Part shown: positions 1 to 8,271 of the stretch, piece after piece
Layout: every line of letters starts with the position of its first letter
How positions within the stretch are numbered: the first letter of the stretch is position 1
NCBI GenBank assembly: GCA_947385775.1
Contig: CANDMI010000006.1
Location: 1-64,000 of the forward strand
Direction of reading: 5' to 3'
Source: an uncultured Eubacterium sp.
GTDB taxonomy: Bacteria; Bacillota; Clostridia; Lachnospirales; Lachnospiraceae
DNA length: 64,000 nucleotides
Program-made: the position numbers and the translations under genes
Notes under the pieces: generated by a model
What the model saw: only the letters and a program-made list of their open reading frames with translations
What the model was told of the DNA's origin: nothing
Database searches by the model: none

Positions 1-51
1 AGTGATGCTTGGCGGGGAGTTTTGAAACGCTTAAATTTTCGATAACCAGCC

Positions 52-280
52 GGAAGCAAGCCGGAGGTCTGTCCGGATGTGACTTGCGCAGGGATGTTAG
101 AAGCTCTTAGCATTCTGTTTACAAACAGGATTTTCGGGCAGGGATGCCCGAAAAAGGAGACTGCGCCATGGATGGCGGTAGGTCTCCGGTCCGTCCGGTA
201 TCGATAACCAAGATACAGAATGTTTAGAGCTTCTTACATCCCGAAGCCGGAACATCCGGACAGGCCCCCGGCTTGCCTCC
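52..280. repeat. Large nested inverted repeat, candidate structured RNA or palindromic element
   Basis: Two long arm pairs nest inside each other. Outer arms 55-79 and 252-276 pair over 25 positions with one mismatch and one G-U. Inner arms 91-118 and 215-242 pair over 28 positions with two T-T mismatches and one G-U. The middle holds three more hairpins: 115-128 (6-bp stem), 132-153 (9-bp stem with a 4-nt loop) and 156-187. No credible gene overlaps it. G-U wobbles slightly favour a transcript from the plus strand. It could be a structured RNA or a MITE-like palindromic element; I do not recognise a known family. Confidence 0.6.
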
Positions 281-472
281 AGCGTCCGGGTAGCGCAAAC
301 CTTCAAAATATCCCAAAAACTCAACTGCTGGATAACGCCCTATTATCCATATTCTTTCACAGTATACCTCCCCCATGAAAAGTAACGTACAGCCAGCCGA
401 TGTGAGCAGTTAAATTATGCACAGTTCCTTAACCCCGCTTCCCTGTATAGGCCCCCGCATCGAACCATTGGA
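281..472. other. Intergenic stretch with a partial dispersed repeat
   Basis: No gene is supported here. Bases 392-407 (GCCAGCCGATGTGAGC) are identical to the left part of the dispersed repeat copy at 43407-43422, so this is a partial copy of that intergenic repeat family. Otherwise I see nothing recognisable. Confidence 0.5.
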
Positions 473-1018
473 TCATTCCTTATAAGCCCTTTTATAATAC
501 CTCCAATAAGGAACCGCAAACGATATAAAAGTCACCAAATATAGAACGAACATGACGCAAAAAAACGCCGCAAACCCATACATGTCATTTAAGATCTGTA
601 TCACAATCTGGGGAATGATCCCTAAGAAGAATATCACCAAAAGCGGTATCATACGCCCCAGAAAAACCCGTTTCATCATACCAAGCCTGGAAGCGTCGTC
701 GCAAAAAATTTCTTCTTCCGTCCCATCCATTTCCGAAGCCGCTTTTCGAAAATAACTGTAGCCCACATAATTTTGCATATACTCCCATCCGCAATCGCGA
801 AACATTTGTATGTATTCATTTTTTTTAGAAACACTGTCCGGATTGAAGTCTAACTGGTAAACCACGTCTTTTGGCTCGCATTTTCGAAAATGATACAGGC
901 AAAAACCGTTGACAGAAACAAACTCCCAGCCATTTTTATGCTGCTTCCTAAGATAATTTTCCTCTTTATCCCATGCCGGGATCGGGAAAAACTTTAATTC
1001 TGTTTTTGTGTCATTCAT
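473..1018 (-). CDS. DUF2812 domain membrane protein
   Basis: The 181-residue protein has a soluble N-terminal half rich in aromatic residues, with NGWEFVSVNG near residue 30 and a second similar stretch, CGWEYMQNYVGYSYF, near residue 77. This paired pattern is typical of DUF2812. Two hydrophobic membrane segments follow at about residues 121-142 and 147-170. The start lies one base past the stop of the PadR gene upstream, so the two are translationally linked. PadR–DUF2812 pairs are common in Firmicutes; the DUF2812 protein is presumed to act with, or be controlled by, the PadR partner, but its biochemical role is unknown. Confidence 0.8.
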   Translation of the reverse strand: MNDTKTELKFFPIPAWDKEENYLRKQHKNGWEFVSVNGFCLYHFRKCEPKDVVYQLDFNPDSVSKKNEYIQMFRDCGWEYMQNYVGYSYFRKAASEMDGTEEEIFCDDASRLGMMKRVFLGRMIPLLVIFFLGIIPQIVIQILNDMYGFAAFFCVMFVLYLVTFISFAVPYWRYYKRAYKE

Positions 1019-1019
1019 C

Positions 1020-1334
1020 CTATCTTACCTCCGCCATGCTATGATATAAACGCTCAATCCGCTTCATCTCCAGATCAAGCACCTGATTCCCAAGCTCTGT
1101 AATGCGGTAGATCTTGCGGTTTTCCTCTTCCCGGATAAACCTTATCAGCCCGTCTTTTTCCATTTTCGAAAGGCTCCCATACAACGTTCCCGGGCTGATC
1201 TTTACCTCTCCTCCTGTCAATCGCTCCGTTTTTTTTACGATACCGTATCCATGCATTTCCTGCTTTAAACACAGCAAAATGTAAAAACCAGTCTCGGTCA
1301 TTGGCGCATATACTTTTTTAATATGTTTATTCAT
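1020..1334 (-). CDS. PadR family transcriptional regulator
   Basis: This is a small winged-helix repressor of about 104 residues. The PadR core is visible: MTETGFYILLCLK, then HGYGIVKKTE, then GTLYGSLSKMEKDGLI (recognition helix and wing). The C-terminal dimerisation helix is short, as in the PadR-s1 type. An in-frame GTG lies 12 bases further upstream, but ATG at 1334 is preferred because GAGG sits at the right distance before it. It heads a two-gene operon with the DUF2812 gene. Its promoter at 1388-1416 overlaps two copies of CGATATAGGAT, which suggests autorepression. Confidence 0.9.
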   Translation of the reverse strand: MNKHIKKVYAPMTETGFYILLCLKQEMHGYGIVKKTERLTGGEVKISPGTLYGSLSKMEKDGLIRFIREEENRKIYRITELGNQVLDLEMKRIERLYHSMAEVR

Positions 1335-1370
1335 TCCATACCTCACATTGCAATACGATGCATCGAACTT

Positions 1371-1416
1371 CGATATAGGATAGTAACAGTATAGCGCTGC
1401 GATATAGGATTGTCAA
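1371..1416 (-). promoter_or_regulatory. Promoter of the padR operon with two operator-like direct repeats
   Basis: Reading the minus strand, TTGACA (1416-1411), a 17-base spacer and TATACT (1393-1388) form a near-consensus sigma-A promoter. The 11-mer CGATATAGGAT (plus strand) occurs at 1371-1381, just after the -10, and at 1400-1410, inside the spacer. Paired sites on a promoter of a regulator gene suggest PadR autoregulation; binding itself is inferred. Confidence 0.75.
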
Positions 1417-1451
1417 GGGAATTTGTGTTTCCATATGCGTGCCCGCGCATA

Positions 1452-1487
1452 AAAACAAGCAGAAAAGTACGCTTTCCTGCTTGTTTT
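1452..1487 (-). terminator. Rho-independent terminator of the polysaccharide deacetylase gene
   Basis: Arms AAAACAAGCAG (1452-1462) and CTGCTTGTTTT (1477-1487) form an 11-bp stem. On the minus strand the stem ends in a T run, which fits termination of the gene ending at 1575. Confidence 0.75.
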
Positions 1488-1574
1488 CGCTCAAAATATC
1501 AAATTATCTAACTGTCTAAACCGCCACCGGATCAAACAACGACAGCTCTGGCGTGCCTAGCTGATGGCGCAAGA

Positions 1575-3227
1575 TCATTTCCGAAACTGGCTATATGCCC
1601 TCCCAGCCGTCATCCCGCCGCGATAAAACGCCAGCTCGCTTACGGTCACCATCTGATAGCCCGCTGATTTCATGTTGCGTACGATCGTATCCGCCGCGTC
1701 CGCGGTTGGTTTGTGCAGATCGTGCATAAGCACAACGGCTCCGTCATAGGCATTCTGGTTTACGCACTGTATCGTGGAAGCCGTGTTCCTGGTTTTCCAG
1801 TCCAGCGTGTCTATCGACCACATGATCGTAGGCATTCCCGCCGCGGAAAGAACCGTAGCGTTATAGCTTCCTCCAGGCGGGCGCATAACGTGGATATCCA
1901 CGCCGCATTGATTTTTTACGACGCGGTTCGTTGCGGATATGGCCGATTGTATCTGCGACGCGCTCATCCCGCCGAGGGTATTGTGCCCATATGTATGGTT
2001 TCCGATTTCACATCCCAATGCCGCTTCTCGCCGAATGCTTGCGCTAAACTGGTTGACGCGGTTCCCTACCACAAAAAAAGTCGCATGGGCCCCATATTTT
2101 TCAAGCGCGTCCAGCACGATCGGCGTATACAAAGAAGGCCCGTCGTCATACGTTAACGCGATCATCTTTCGGTTTGCGTCAATCGCCATCTGGCTGGACG
2201 CTTCGCTTAAATTTCCCCATCCGCCATTTTTATCCATTGCGCGCACCCGGTACTTATAAAACTGTCCTCCAGTTAGCTTTTTATCCGTAAAAGACTGGTT
2301 CTCCCCTTTTACCGTCGCTATCTTTTCATATTCTCCTGCATTCCCTTTTCTTAAAATCTGATAGGAAGAAGCTCCTTTTACCCGTCCCCAACGAAACGCC
2401 AGCTTCCTGGAACCCGCCAGGTTCGAAACCGAAGAAAGCTTTGCTTTTTCCAGAGAAATCCCTTTTTTTATTTTGCTGTCCGCCCGTTTGTCACGGCCCT
2501 TATCGTATATGGTCAAGCGGTAATAATAAACCTGTCCCGCAGGGCATTTTTCATCTAAATAATGAGTCGCTTTTTTCTTTTGGAAAATTTTTTGAAACCC
2601 GGCGTCCTTTTTCGTACTGCGAAAAAGCACATATTCAGCCGCGCCGTCCACCTTTTTCCAGCTGATTTTTATCTTTCCATTCGTCCTAGAAGCCGCCTGG
2701 ATGACCGGCTTTTTTAGCTTCACCTCATCTTTTTTGTCGTCATCCGGCTCATCCTTTCCTGGGTCATCCTCTTTTGGATCGTCAGCTTTATCCTCCCCTG
2801 CATTGCCATCGTCCGGTTTGTCATTATCTGGTTTATCTTCACCTGTATTGCCTTCATCTGGTTTGTCATCATCTGTATTGCCATCGTCCGGTTTGTCACC
2901 ATCTGGTTTATCTTCACCTGTATTGCCTTCATCTGGTTTGTCATCATCTGGTTTATCACCATCTGGTTTGCTTTCATCCGGTTTATCATTATCCAGCTTT
3001 TCATTGTCCGGTTTATTATCTTGCGCCTTATCATTTCCAGTTCCATCACGCTGCGTTTTTTCGTTTGCGCTTCCAACACCATCCGCGCTGGTTCCACTCC
3101 CTATCTGCCCGCTTGGATTGATCGATCCCGCAAATGTCGCATACGTAACGTCTCCTGCCATCACCATGCATGCAAGCGCGGCTATGCCAATGCTTTTTAC
3201 CGCTTTTTTTACGATTCTCTTCCTCAT
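1575..3227 (-). CDS. Secreted polysaccharide deacetylase (NodB fold) with two fibronectin type III-like domains
   Basis: Order of parts in the 550-residue protein: signal peptide (1-30); a strongly acidic low-complexity linker built from DKPDD/GNTGEDKPD units (about 60-172); two Fn3-like modules (about 175-260 and 265-355); a C-terminal NodB deacetylase domain (about 358-540). NodB motifs are all present: ALTYDDGPS (metal Asp), EIGNHTYGH (metal His pair), MRPPGGSY, SIDTLDW and VVLMHDLH. It probably removes N- or O-acetyl groups from peptidoglycan or another wall glycan outside the cell. SD AGGAG precedes the ATG well. No LPXTG anchor is seen. The linker repeats are encoded by near-identical DNA units (2790-3010) and may vary in number between strains. 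Confidence 0.9.
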   Translation of the reverse strand: MRKRIVKKAVKSIGIAALACMVMAGDVTYATFAGSINPSGQIGSGTSADGVGSANEKTQRDGTGNDKAQDNKPDNEKLDNDKPDESKPDGDKPDDDKPDEGNTGEDKPDGDKPDDGNTDDDKPDEGNTGEDKPDNDKPDDGNAGEDKADDPKEDDPGKDEPDDDKKDEVKLKKPVIQAASRTNGKIKISWKKVDGAAEYVLFRSTKKDAGFQKIFQKKKATHYLDEKCPAGQVYYYRLTIYDKGRDKRADSKIKKGISLEKAKLSSVSNLAGSRKLAFRWGRVKGASSYQILRKGNAGEYEKIATVKGENQSFTDKKLTGGQFYKYRVRAMDKNGGWGNLSEASSQMAIDANRKMIALTYDDGPSLYTPIVLDALEKYGAHATFFVVGNRVNQFSASIRREAALGCEIGNHTYGHNTLGGMSASQIQSAISATNRVVKNQCGVDIHVMRPPGGSYNATVLSAAGMPTIMWSIDTLDWKTRNTASTIQCVNQNAYDGAVVLMHDLHKPTADAADTIVRNMKSAGYQMVTVSELAFYRGGMTAGRAYSQFRK

Positions 3228-3246
3228 AAAGCTTCATCTCCTGTTC

Positions 3247-4074
3247 TTAATCTTTCGTTTTTTTGCACTTTCCTCGTGGGTATAAATCACATTCGCCGTT
3301 TATTTCATCCACCATCGCCGCGGGCTTTGCGGACAGCTCGACCCATGCGGGGATAAAACCGCTTTTTATGGCGTTTTTTACAGAGCGGATATTTGACCAG
3401 GCGGAACAATAAAAGGGCGTTTTCCCACGCTTTATGATTTCAAGCGCAAGAGAGCTTGTAAGCGCAGACGCGACGCCCCGCCTCCTGTAACGCGGCAAAA
3501 CGTCCACTCCGATCTGCCACATTTTTTCACAATCCGCAGAGCATCCGGCAAGGCCGATAAGCCGCCCGTTATGATACGCCCCAACTCCAAGCACGTCCAG
3601 GCTCTTCCTCTCTTTGCAAAGCGCGTTGCTCCACTCCGGCAAATAAAGGGGTTGAAAATCCGCCTGCGATAGCGTCCGAAGCTCATACCCGCACGGCCTT
3701 TCTTTTAGCCTGCTTAAATCCGGCAGATAATATTCCGCCATAAAACAGATTTTTTGACCCTGTTTTTCAAGCCGCCTGTTGAGCCAGTGCAGATTTGGCG
3801 TTTCAAAACAGTGGTAAAATTCAAACTTTCCAATATATTCTGTCACCACGTCCCGGACATCCTGCGTGACCGCCGCCACAAGATTATTCCCATAGGAAAC
3901 CAGGCTGCACGAAACAGGCTCTTTGATATACTTTCTGGCGCGCTTTGAAAGCTTATAATCCACTACGACATTTTTATCCGAAAGAAAATCCAATGCGGCG
4001 CATCCAATATCCCAGGCGGACTGCTCCATGGCAGTCTGTAAAATTTCTTCATTCGTCATATTTTTCCAAAACAT
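3247..4074 (-). CDS. GNAT family N-acetyltransferase
   Basis: The C-terminal half of the 275-residue protein carries the GNAT core. The acetyl-CoA loop is IGVDVLPRYRRRGVASAL at about residue 188, followed by YCSAWSNIRSVKNAIKSGF, the usual motif B. The N-terminal 130 residues are of unknown fold. The acceptor substrate cannot be inferred. It lies 19 bases upstream of the polysaccharide deacetylase start on the same strand, so the two may be co-transcribed. GNAT plus deacetylase is suggestive of wall or metabolite modification but this is only inference. Confidence 0.8.
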   Translation of the reverse strand: MFWKNMTNEEILQTAMEQSAWDIGCAALDFLSDKNVVVDYKLSKRARKYIKEPVSCSLVSYGNNLVAAVTQDVRDVVTEYIGKFEFYHCFETPNLHWLNRRLEKQGQKICFMAEYYLPDLSRLKERPCGYELRTLSQADFQPLYLPEWSNALCKERKSLDVLGVGAYHNGRLIGLAGCSADCEKMWQIGVDVLPRYRRRGVASALTSSLALEIIKRGKTPFYCSAWSNIRSVKNAIKSGFIPAWVELSAKPAAMVDEINGECDLYPRGKCKKTKD

Positions 4075-4160
4075 CTGATATCCCCAAAATCATCCCATCC
4101 TATGCCTGCCTTTCTCTGCAAAACCTATCCCCCATCCGCCTGCCGCGTTTCCAGAACTCG

Positions 4161-4213
4161 TGGACTCCTGGATTCCTTTCCCGGCGCCCATTGGACTTTT
4201 GGATTCCTTTCCC
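4161..4213. repeat. Two direct repeats of 22 bp
   Basis: TGGACTCCTGGATTCCTTTCCC (4161-4182) recurs at 4192-4213 with two mismatches, a 31-bp period. The repeats lie in the 235-bp gap between the GNAT and XRE genes. Function unknown. Confidence 0.7.
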
Positions 4214-4309
4214 ACATCCGATTATAGCACAAGAAAACGATTTTACCAGCGCTTCTTTTCACATCTTTCCATATCTTTATATTTTTTATTACAAAAGCCC
4301 GAAACGCCA

Positions 4310-4675
4310 CTATTGCTTATGCAGGTCTTTGCCGGCATAATTATGAAAAACCTCGTGGGTAAGCTGCATGATCTTTAACACGTTTTCCTTCGTCGAATCA
4401 TCGTATTTTCGCACTTCCTTTAAAATTTCATTCTCGATCGGCAGCGCCGCATTGTCGTACTGCTCCAATAAAAGGCAGTCGATCGATGTGTCCAGCGCAT
4501 TTGCGATCGCAAGCAAGACATTTAACGACACCTTCGTATGGTTGTTTTCAATATTGGAAATATGCGACGTGTTGCAATGCACCATCTCCGCGAGCGTATC
4601 CTGCGTCAGCTTCCTGCTCTGCCGCACTTCCTTGATCCTTAACCCTAGTTTTTCATAATCAATTTCCTGTTTCAT
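4310..4675 (-). CDS. XRE-family helix-turn-helix regulator
   Basis: A 121-residue protein with a classical Cro/CI helix-turn-helix: LGLRIKEVRQSRKLTQ, TLAEMVHCNTSHISNIE, then VSLNVLLAIANALDTSID. The open frame extends further upstream, but ATG at 4675 is chosen because GGGAGG sits 8-9 bases before it and the HTH then begins in the usual place. The C-terminal tail (residues 70-121) is helical and probably dimerises. It is divergent from the BspA-like gene at 4802. A perfect palindrome in the shared control region and a matching half-site before the second BspA-like gene point to both surface proteins as its targets. Confidence 0.9.
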   Translation of the reverse strand: MKQEIDYEKLGLRIKEVRQSRKLTQDTLAEMVHCNTSHISNIENNHTKVSLNVLLAIANALDTSIDCLLLEQYDNAALPIENEILKEVRKYDDSTKENVLKIMQLTHEVFHNYAGKDLHKQ

Positions 4676-4751
4676 TTCGTATACCTCCCTTTTGTCTGTA
4701 AAAATAATTTGATGTCCTGATTGTAATATCCTAAAATCCGTGTTAGAATCA

Positions 4752-4780
4752 TCTATATAAGTTAAAAACACTTATATAGA
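4752..4780. promoter_or_regulatory. Perfect palindromic operator between XRE gene and BspA-like gene
   Basis: TCTATATAAGT (4752-4762) and ACTTATATAGA (4770-4780) are exact inverted copies separated by 7 bases. The site lies 22 bases before the BspA start. Its half-site recurs before the second BspA-like gene at 7720-7730. Most likely bound by the XRE protein; binding is inferred. Confidence 0.75.
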
Positions 4781-4801
4781 CAATACAAGGAGGAAATCAT
4801 C

Positions 4802-7687
4802 ATGAAAAAAAGACTGCTATCCGTCATGCTCTCATTGTGCCTGGCGGCAGGAACGGCTGTATTTCCTTACAGTGCAAAAGAAGCTTTTGCGGAGGAACAA
4901 AAGACCATCGACGGCCTTTTATATGAAGAGGCGCAAGACGGGTCGATTACGATCACAGGATATTCCGGGAAAGCCCAGACTTTGACGATTCCGGGCGAGA
5001 TCAATGGAAAAGCGGTGACACAGATTGACGACGAATCGTTTCTCGTTTGTAAAACCCTAAAAACAGTCACCCTTCCAGACAGCCTCACCAAAATCAACTA
5101 TGGCGCTTTTGCGGGCTGTAAAAACCTAAAAAGCATTTCGATTCCACGAAACGTTTCTGAAATTGGCTCCGGCGCTTTTTCCGGCTGTGAAAGCTTAGAT
5201 ACGATCATACTGCCAAGCGCCGTTACAAAAATTGAATCCGGTGTTTTTGCTGACTGCAAAAGCTTAAAAAACATTACGGTTCCAGTCCATATCACAGAAA
5301 TTAGCTCTGAAGCCTTTGCCGGATGTGAAAGCCTGGAAACTTTTCCTTTCCCAGACGATCTGACAACCATTTATGGAGCCGCTTTTAAAGATTGCAGGAA
5401 TCTAAAAAAAGTGGATCTGCCAGAGAAATTATCCTCCATTGACCAGCTTGCCTTTGAAGGCTGCACAAGCCTGGAAAATATTTACATACCAGAAAAAGTA
5501 AAAAATATAGGAAATGAAGCTTTCGCACACTGCACAAGCTTAAAGTCCATCACTGTGGATATGGGCAATCGATCCTATGGTGATAATAATGGCATTTTAT
5601 TCACTTATGACAGATCCACTTTGCTTTGCTGTCCAGGCGGGATGCCACAGGATAAAATCGCATTCACTCCTGAAACAACAATAATTGCGTGCGGCGCTTT
5701 TGAAGGATGCCAAAACCTGGAAAGCATTTCCCTTCCAGGATCCATAAAAACAATCGAATCAGGCGCGTTTTCCTTTTGTATAAATCTAAAAAGCATCGAA
5801 ATACCGGATTCGGTACAAGAAATCAACCCAAGCGCGTTTTCAAACTGCATCCGGCTAGAATCTTTTATAGTTGATGAAGTCAATACAAAGTTCTCCTCAT
5901 CCGAAGACGGCGCGCTTTATAATAAGGAAAAAAATACGCTCCTTTTCTGCCCGCTTGGGAAAAAAGGCAAGTTTCAGATTCCAAATACCGTCACAACCAT
6001 TGCGGAAACTGCGTTCAATGGCTGCTCCGCTGGAAAAGGGTTCAATTCCCTTTATGACAATATCCCAAATATCGGGAAAGGCTGCGCAGGCTTAGAAAGC
6101 ATTGAAATCCCGGAAAGCGTCACCGACATCCATAACGGGGCTTTTAATGGCTGTACAAACCTGGGCGCCATTGAGGTGGATGAAAATAACCAAACCTTCG
6201 CATCCGCAGACGGCGTTTTGTATGATAAAAATAAAACGAAGCTGCTCTTTTGCCCGGAAGGAAAACAAGGCGACTTAGTCATCCCGGATACCATAACCAA
6301 TATCGATTACAGCTCTTTTGGGTACACGAACAACCTAAAAAGCATCAGCATACCGGAAAACGCGGCGCTCGATTTAAAAGTCTTTTATAACCTGACCGGC
6401 TTAGAGGCGTTAAATATAAAAGACCCTAAAAACTTTACCTGCGTTGACGGCGTTGTATACAGCAAAGACAGCGAAACGCTTTTATTCTGCCCGAGAGGAA
6501 AAAAAGGAAGCCTTACCATCCCGGCAAACGTGACAGGCATTGGCGAAGACGCGCTAAGTGACTGCGCAAAGCTTACCGACATCACGATTTCGGATTCTTT
6601 TACAGCATTTTCAGATTTGCACGGCTGTGACGGGCTTACATCGGTAACGGTTCCCGCAAGCCATAAAACCTGCGCCTCCGTTGACGGCATTGTATACAGC
6701 AAGGACGCAGACGAGCTGGTTTTTTATCCAAACGCAAAACAGGGCGAATTTCAGATTCCAGACAGCGTCACAACCATTTGCCAAAAAGCATTTTACGGCT
6801 GCCATGGACTGACGGGCATCAACATCCCAGTTGGCGTGACGCTGATCGAAAGCTTCGCTTTTGGAAGCTGCCATGCGCTTACAGACGTATATTATTCCGG
6901 CAGTCCCTCGCTTTGGGACGAGGTTTATCTGGAAAGCGGCAATTCCAATTTGTTAGACGCCGCCATGCATTACGCGATTGAAGAGCCGAATCCGGACCCG
7001 CAGCCAGATCCAAACCCGCAACCGAATCCGTATCCAAATCCGTATCCGCAGCCAAACCCGCAGCCAAATCCGTATCCACAGCCAAACCCGCAGCCGAATC
7101 CGCAGCCTACGCCAAACCCGCCGGAGCCTGCGCCGATCCTGCCGCCTGCTCCGACCCCAGACATCCCGGTGGAGCCTACTCCTGTCACGCCGCCGGAGCA
7201 AGACCCGCCTGTCACGCCGCCAGACCCATATCCAGAGCCAGACATGCCGGACAAATGGGATTTTGTGCGAAAAAAAGGAGAAGGCATTTCTCATGGATAC
7301 AACTTTTACTGTGTTACGAAAACAGGCGCGGAGGTCACCGTCACCCAGACCTTTGAAAAAAAAGCCACGATCCCATCCTCCATTTCCATGGACGGGATCA
7401 CTTATAAAGTAACGGGGATCACGGCAAACGCGTTTTACGGCAATAAAAAGCTAAAGAAGATCACTATCGGCAAAAATGTGCGGATGATCCAAAAGAACGC
7501 GTTTCGCAGCTGCAAAAACCTAAAAAGCATCGTCATAAAAACGAAAAAGCTAAAAAAGGTGGGAAAAAACGCGTTCAAAGGCATCCATGCAAAAGCCAAG
7601 ATCAAGGTTCCTTCGCAGAAAGCAAAAAAATACAAAAAGCTGCTCAAAGGCAAGGGTCAGGGAAAATACGTAAAGATCACAAAATAA
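4802..7687 (+). CDS. BspA-like leucine-rich-repeat surface protein
   Basis: A 961-residue secreted protein. The signal peptide (1-30) ends near AFAEEQ. About thirty LRR_5 (BspA-type) units follow, with the pattern AFxGCxxLxxIxIPxxVxxI, interrupted by inserts such as DGILYNKDKxxLLxCPxGKxG. A proline-rich spacer of PNPQPNPYP units spans about residues 728-816. The C-terminal part has two more LRR_5 units and a very basic tail ending KGQGKYVKITK. Such proteins are cell-surface or secreted adhesins in gut bacteria. No LPXTG or membrane anchor is seen, so retention may rely on the basic tail. SD AAGGAGG is strong. The XRE operator lies just upstream. Confidence 0.9.
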   Translation: MKKRLLSVMLSLCLAAGTAVFPYSAKEAFAEEQKTIDGLLYEEAQDGSITITGYSGKAQTLTIPGEINGKAVTQIDDESFLVCKTLKTVTLPDSLTKINYGAFAGCKNLKSISIPRNVSEIGSGAFSGCESLDTIILPSAVTKIESGVFADCKSLKNITVPVHITEISSEAFAGCESLETFPFPDDLTTIYGAAFKDCRNLKKVDLPEKLSSIDQLAFEGCTSLENIYIPEKVKNIGNEAFAHCTSLKSITVDMGNRSYGDNNGILFTYDRSTLLCCPGGMPQDKIAFTPETTIIACGAFEGCQNLESISLPGSIKTIESGAFSFCINLKSIEIPDSVQEINPSAFSNCIRLESFIVDEVNTKFSSSEDGALYNKEKNTLLFCPLGKKGKFQIPNTVTTIAETAFNGCSAGKGFNSLYDNIPNIGKGCAGLESIEIPESVTDIHNGAFNGCTNLGAIEVDENNQTFASADGVLYDKNKTKLLFCPEGKQGDLVIPDTITNIDYSSFGYTNNLKSISIPENAALDLKVFYNLTGLEALNIKDPKNFTCVDGVVYSKDSETLLFCPRGKKGSLTIPANVTGIGEDALSDCAKLTDITISDSFTAFSDLHGCDGLTSVTVPASHKTCASVDGIVYSKDADELVFYPNAKQGEFQIPDSVTTICQKAFYGCHGLTGINIPVGVTLIESFAFGSCHALTDVYYSGSPSLWDEVYLESGNSNLLDAAMHYAIEEPNPDPQPDPNPQPNPYPNPYPQPNPQPNPYPQPNPQPNPQPTPNPPEPAPILPPAPTPDIPVEPTPVTPPEQDPPVTPPDPYPEPDMPDKWDFVRKKGEGISHGYNFYCVTKTGAEVTVTQTFEKKATIPSSISMDGITYKVTGITANAFYGNKKLKKITIGKNVRMIQKNAFRSCKNLKSIVIKTKKLKKVGKNAFKGIHAKAKIKVPSQKAKKYKKLLKGKGQGKYVKITK

Positions 7688-7719
7688 AAAAAGACCGTCA
7701 CGCCATCTATGCTATATTG

Positions 7720-7735
7720 TCTATATAAGTGTAAA
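7720..7735 (+). promoter_or_regulatory. Operator half-site shared with the first BspA-like gene
   Basis: TCTATATAAGT at 7720-7730 is identical to one arm of the palindrome at 4752-4762, and is again followed by TAAA. It lies 38 bases upstream of the second BspA-like start. This supports control of both paralogues by the XRE regulator. Confidence 0.6.
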
Positions 7736-7767
7736 TTATATTTTCAAATAAATTAAGGAGGAGAAAC

Positions 7768-8271
7768 ATGAAAAAAAGACTGCTGTCCGCCGCGCTTTCC
7801 CTGTGCCTAATGGCAGGAATGACGGCGCACCCTTACCATTACGAAAAAACCTTTGCGCAAGAAGAAGACCCGTCAGAAGACGACCAACCAGAGCAATCCG
7901 AACTGACAGAGGGCGATTACGAATATACCATCGCGAATGATGGGACGGCGGTGATCCTGCATTACCACGGAAAGGAAGCTGACGTTACGATTCCATCCAT
8001 TCTTGGCGGGAAAATAGTTACAGGCATTAAATCCCACGCTTTTTGTGAATGCCAAAACCTCAAAAGCGTCACCATCCCAAGCGGCGTGACAAATATCGAA
8101 GTCGAAGCCTTTTACGCCTGCCTGTCCTTTCAATCCTACACGGTGGACCCTGGCAACCCATCCTATTCCTCCAAAGACGGCGTGTTATACAATAAGGACG
8201 GCTCTGCGCTGATCTCATGCCCAAGCGGGAAACAGGGCGATTTTAATATTCCAGACGGCGTAAAAAAATAG
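7768..8271 (+). CDS. BspA-like surface protein 2, N-terminal part (frame broken at A7 run)
   Basis: This is the start of a second BspA-like protein, a tandem paralogue of the 4802 gene. Signal peptide MKKRLLSAALSLCLMAGM is almost the same as in its neighbour. It encodes the first LRR_5 units and stops early at TAG 8269-8271, right after GTA AAA AAA. If the A7 run (8262-8268) is read with a -1 slip, the frame continues as IEWIAFVDCLYLENIQIP, a perfect next LRR_5 unit, and stays open to 10451. The layout A-AAA-AAA-TAG is a slippery heptamer directly before a stop codon. It may be a mutation, a phase-variable tract, programmed slippage, or a sequencing error. Confidence 0.85.
   Translation: MKKRLLSAALSLCLMAGMTAHPYHYEKTFAQEEDPSEDDQPEQSELTEGDYEYTIANDGTAVILHYHGKEADVTIPSILGGKIVTGIKSHAFCECQNLKSVTIPSGVTNIEVEAFYACLSFQSYTVDPGNPSYSSKDGVLYNKDGSALISCPSGKQGDFNIPDGVKK

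Noticed and set aside
97-324. 75-codon minus-strand reading frame
   Set aside because: It lies inside the nested palindrome, has no SD and no recognisable protein features.
2701-3285. Plus-strand Ser-rich frame of 194 codons
   Set aside because: It is the mirror of the low-complexity linker of the polysaccharide deacetylase on the other strand.
6953-7294. Arg- or Gly-rich minus-strand frames over the Pro-rich spacer
   Set aside because: Antisense of PNPQP repeats in the BspA-like gene; composition is an artefact of the repeat.
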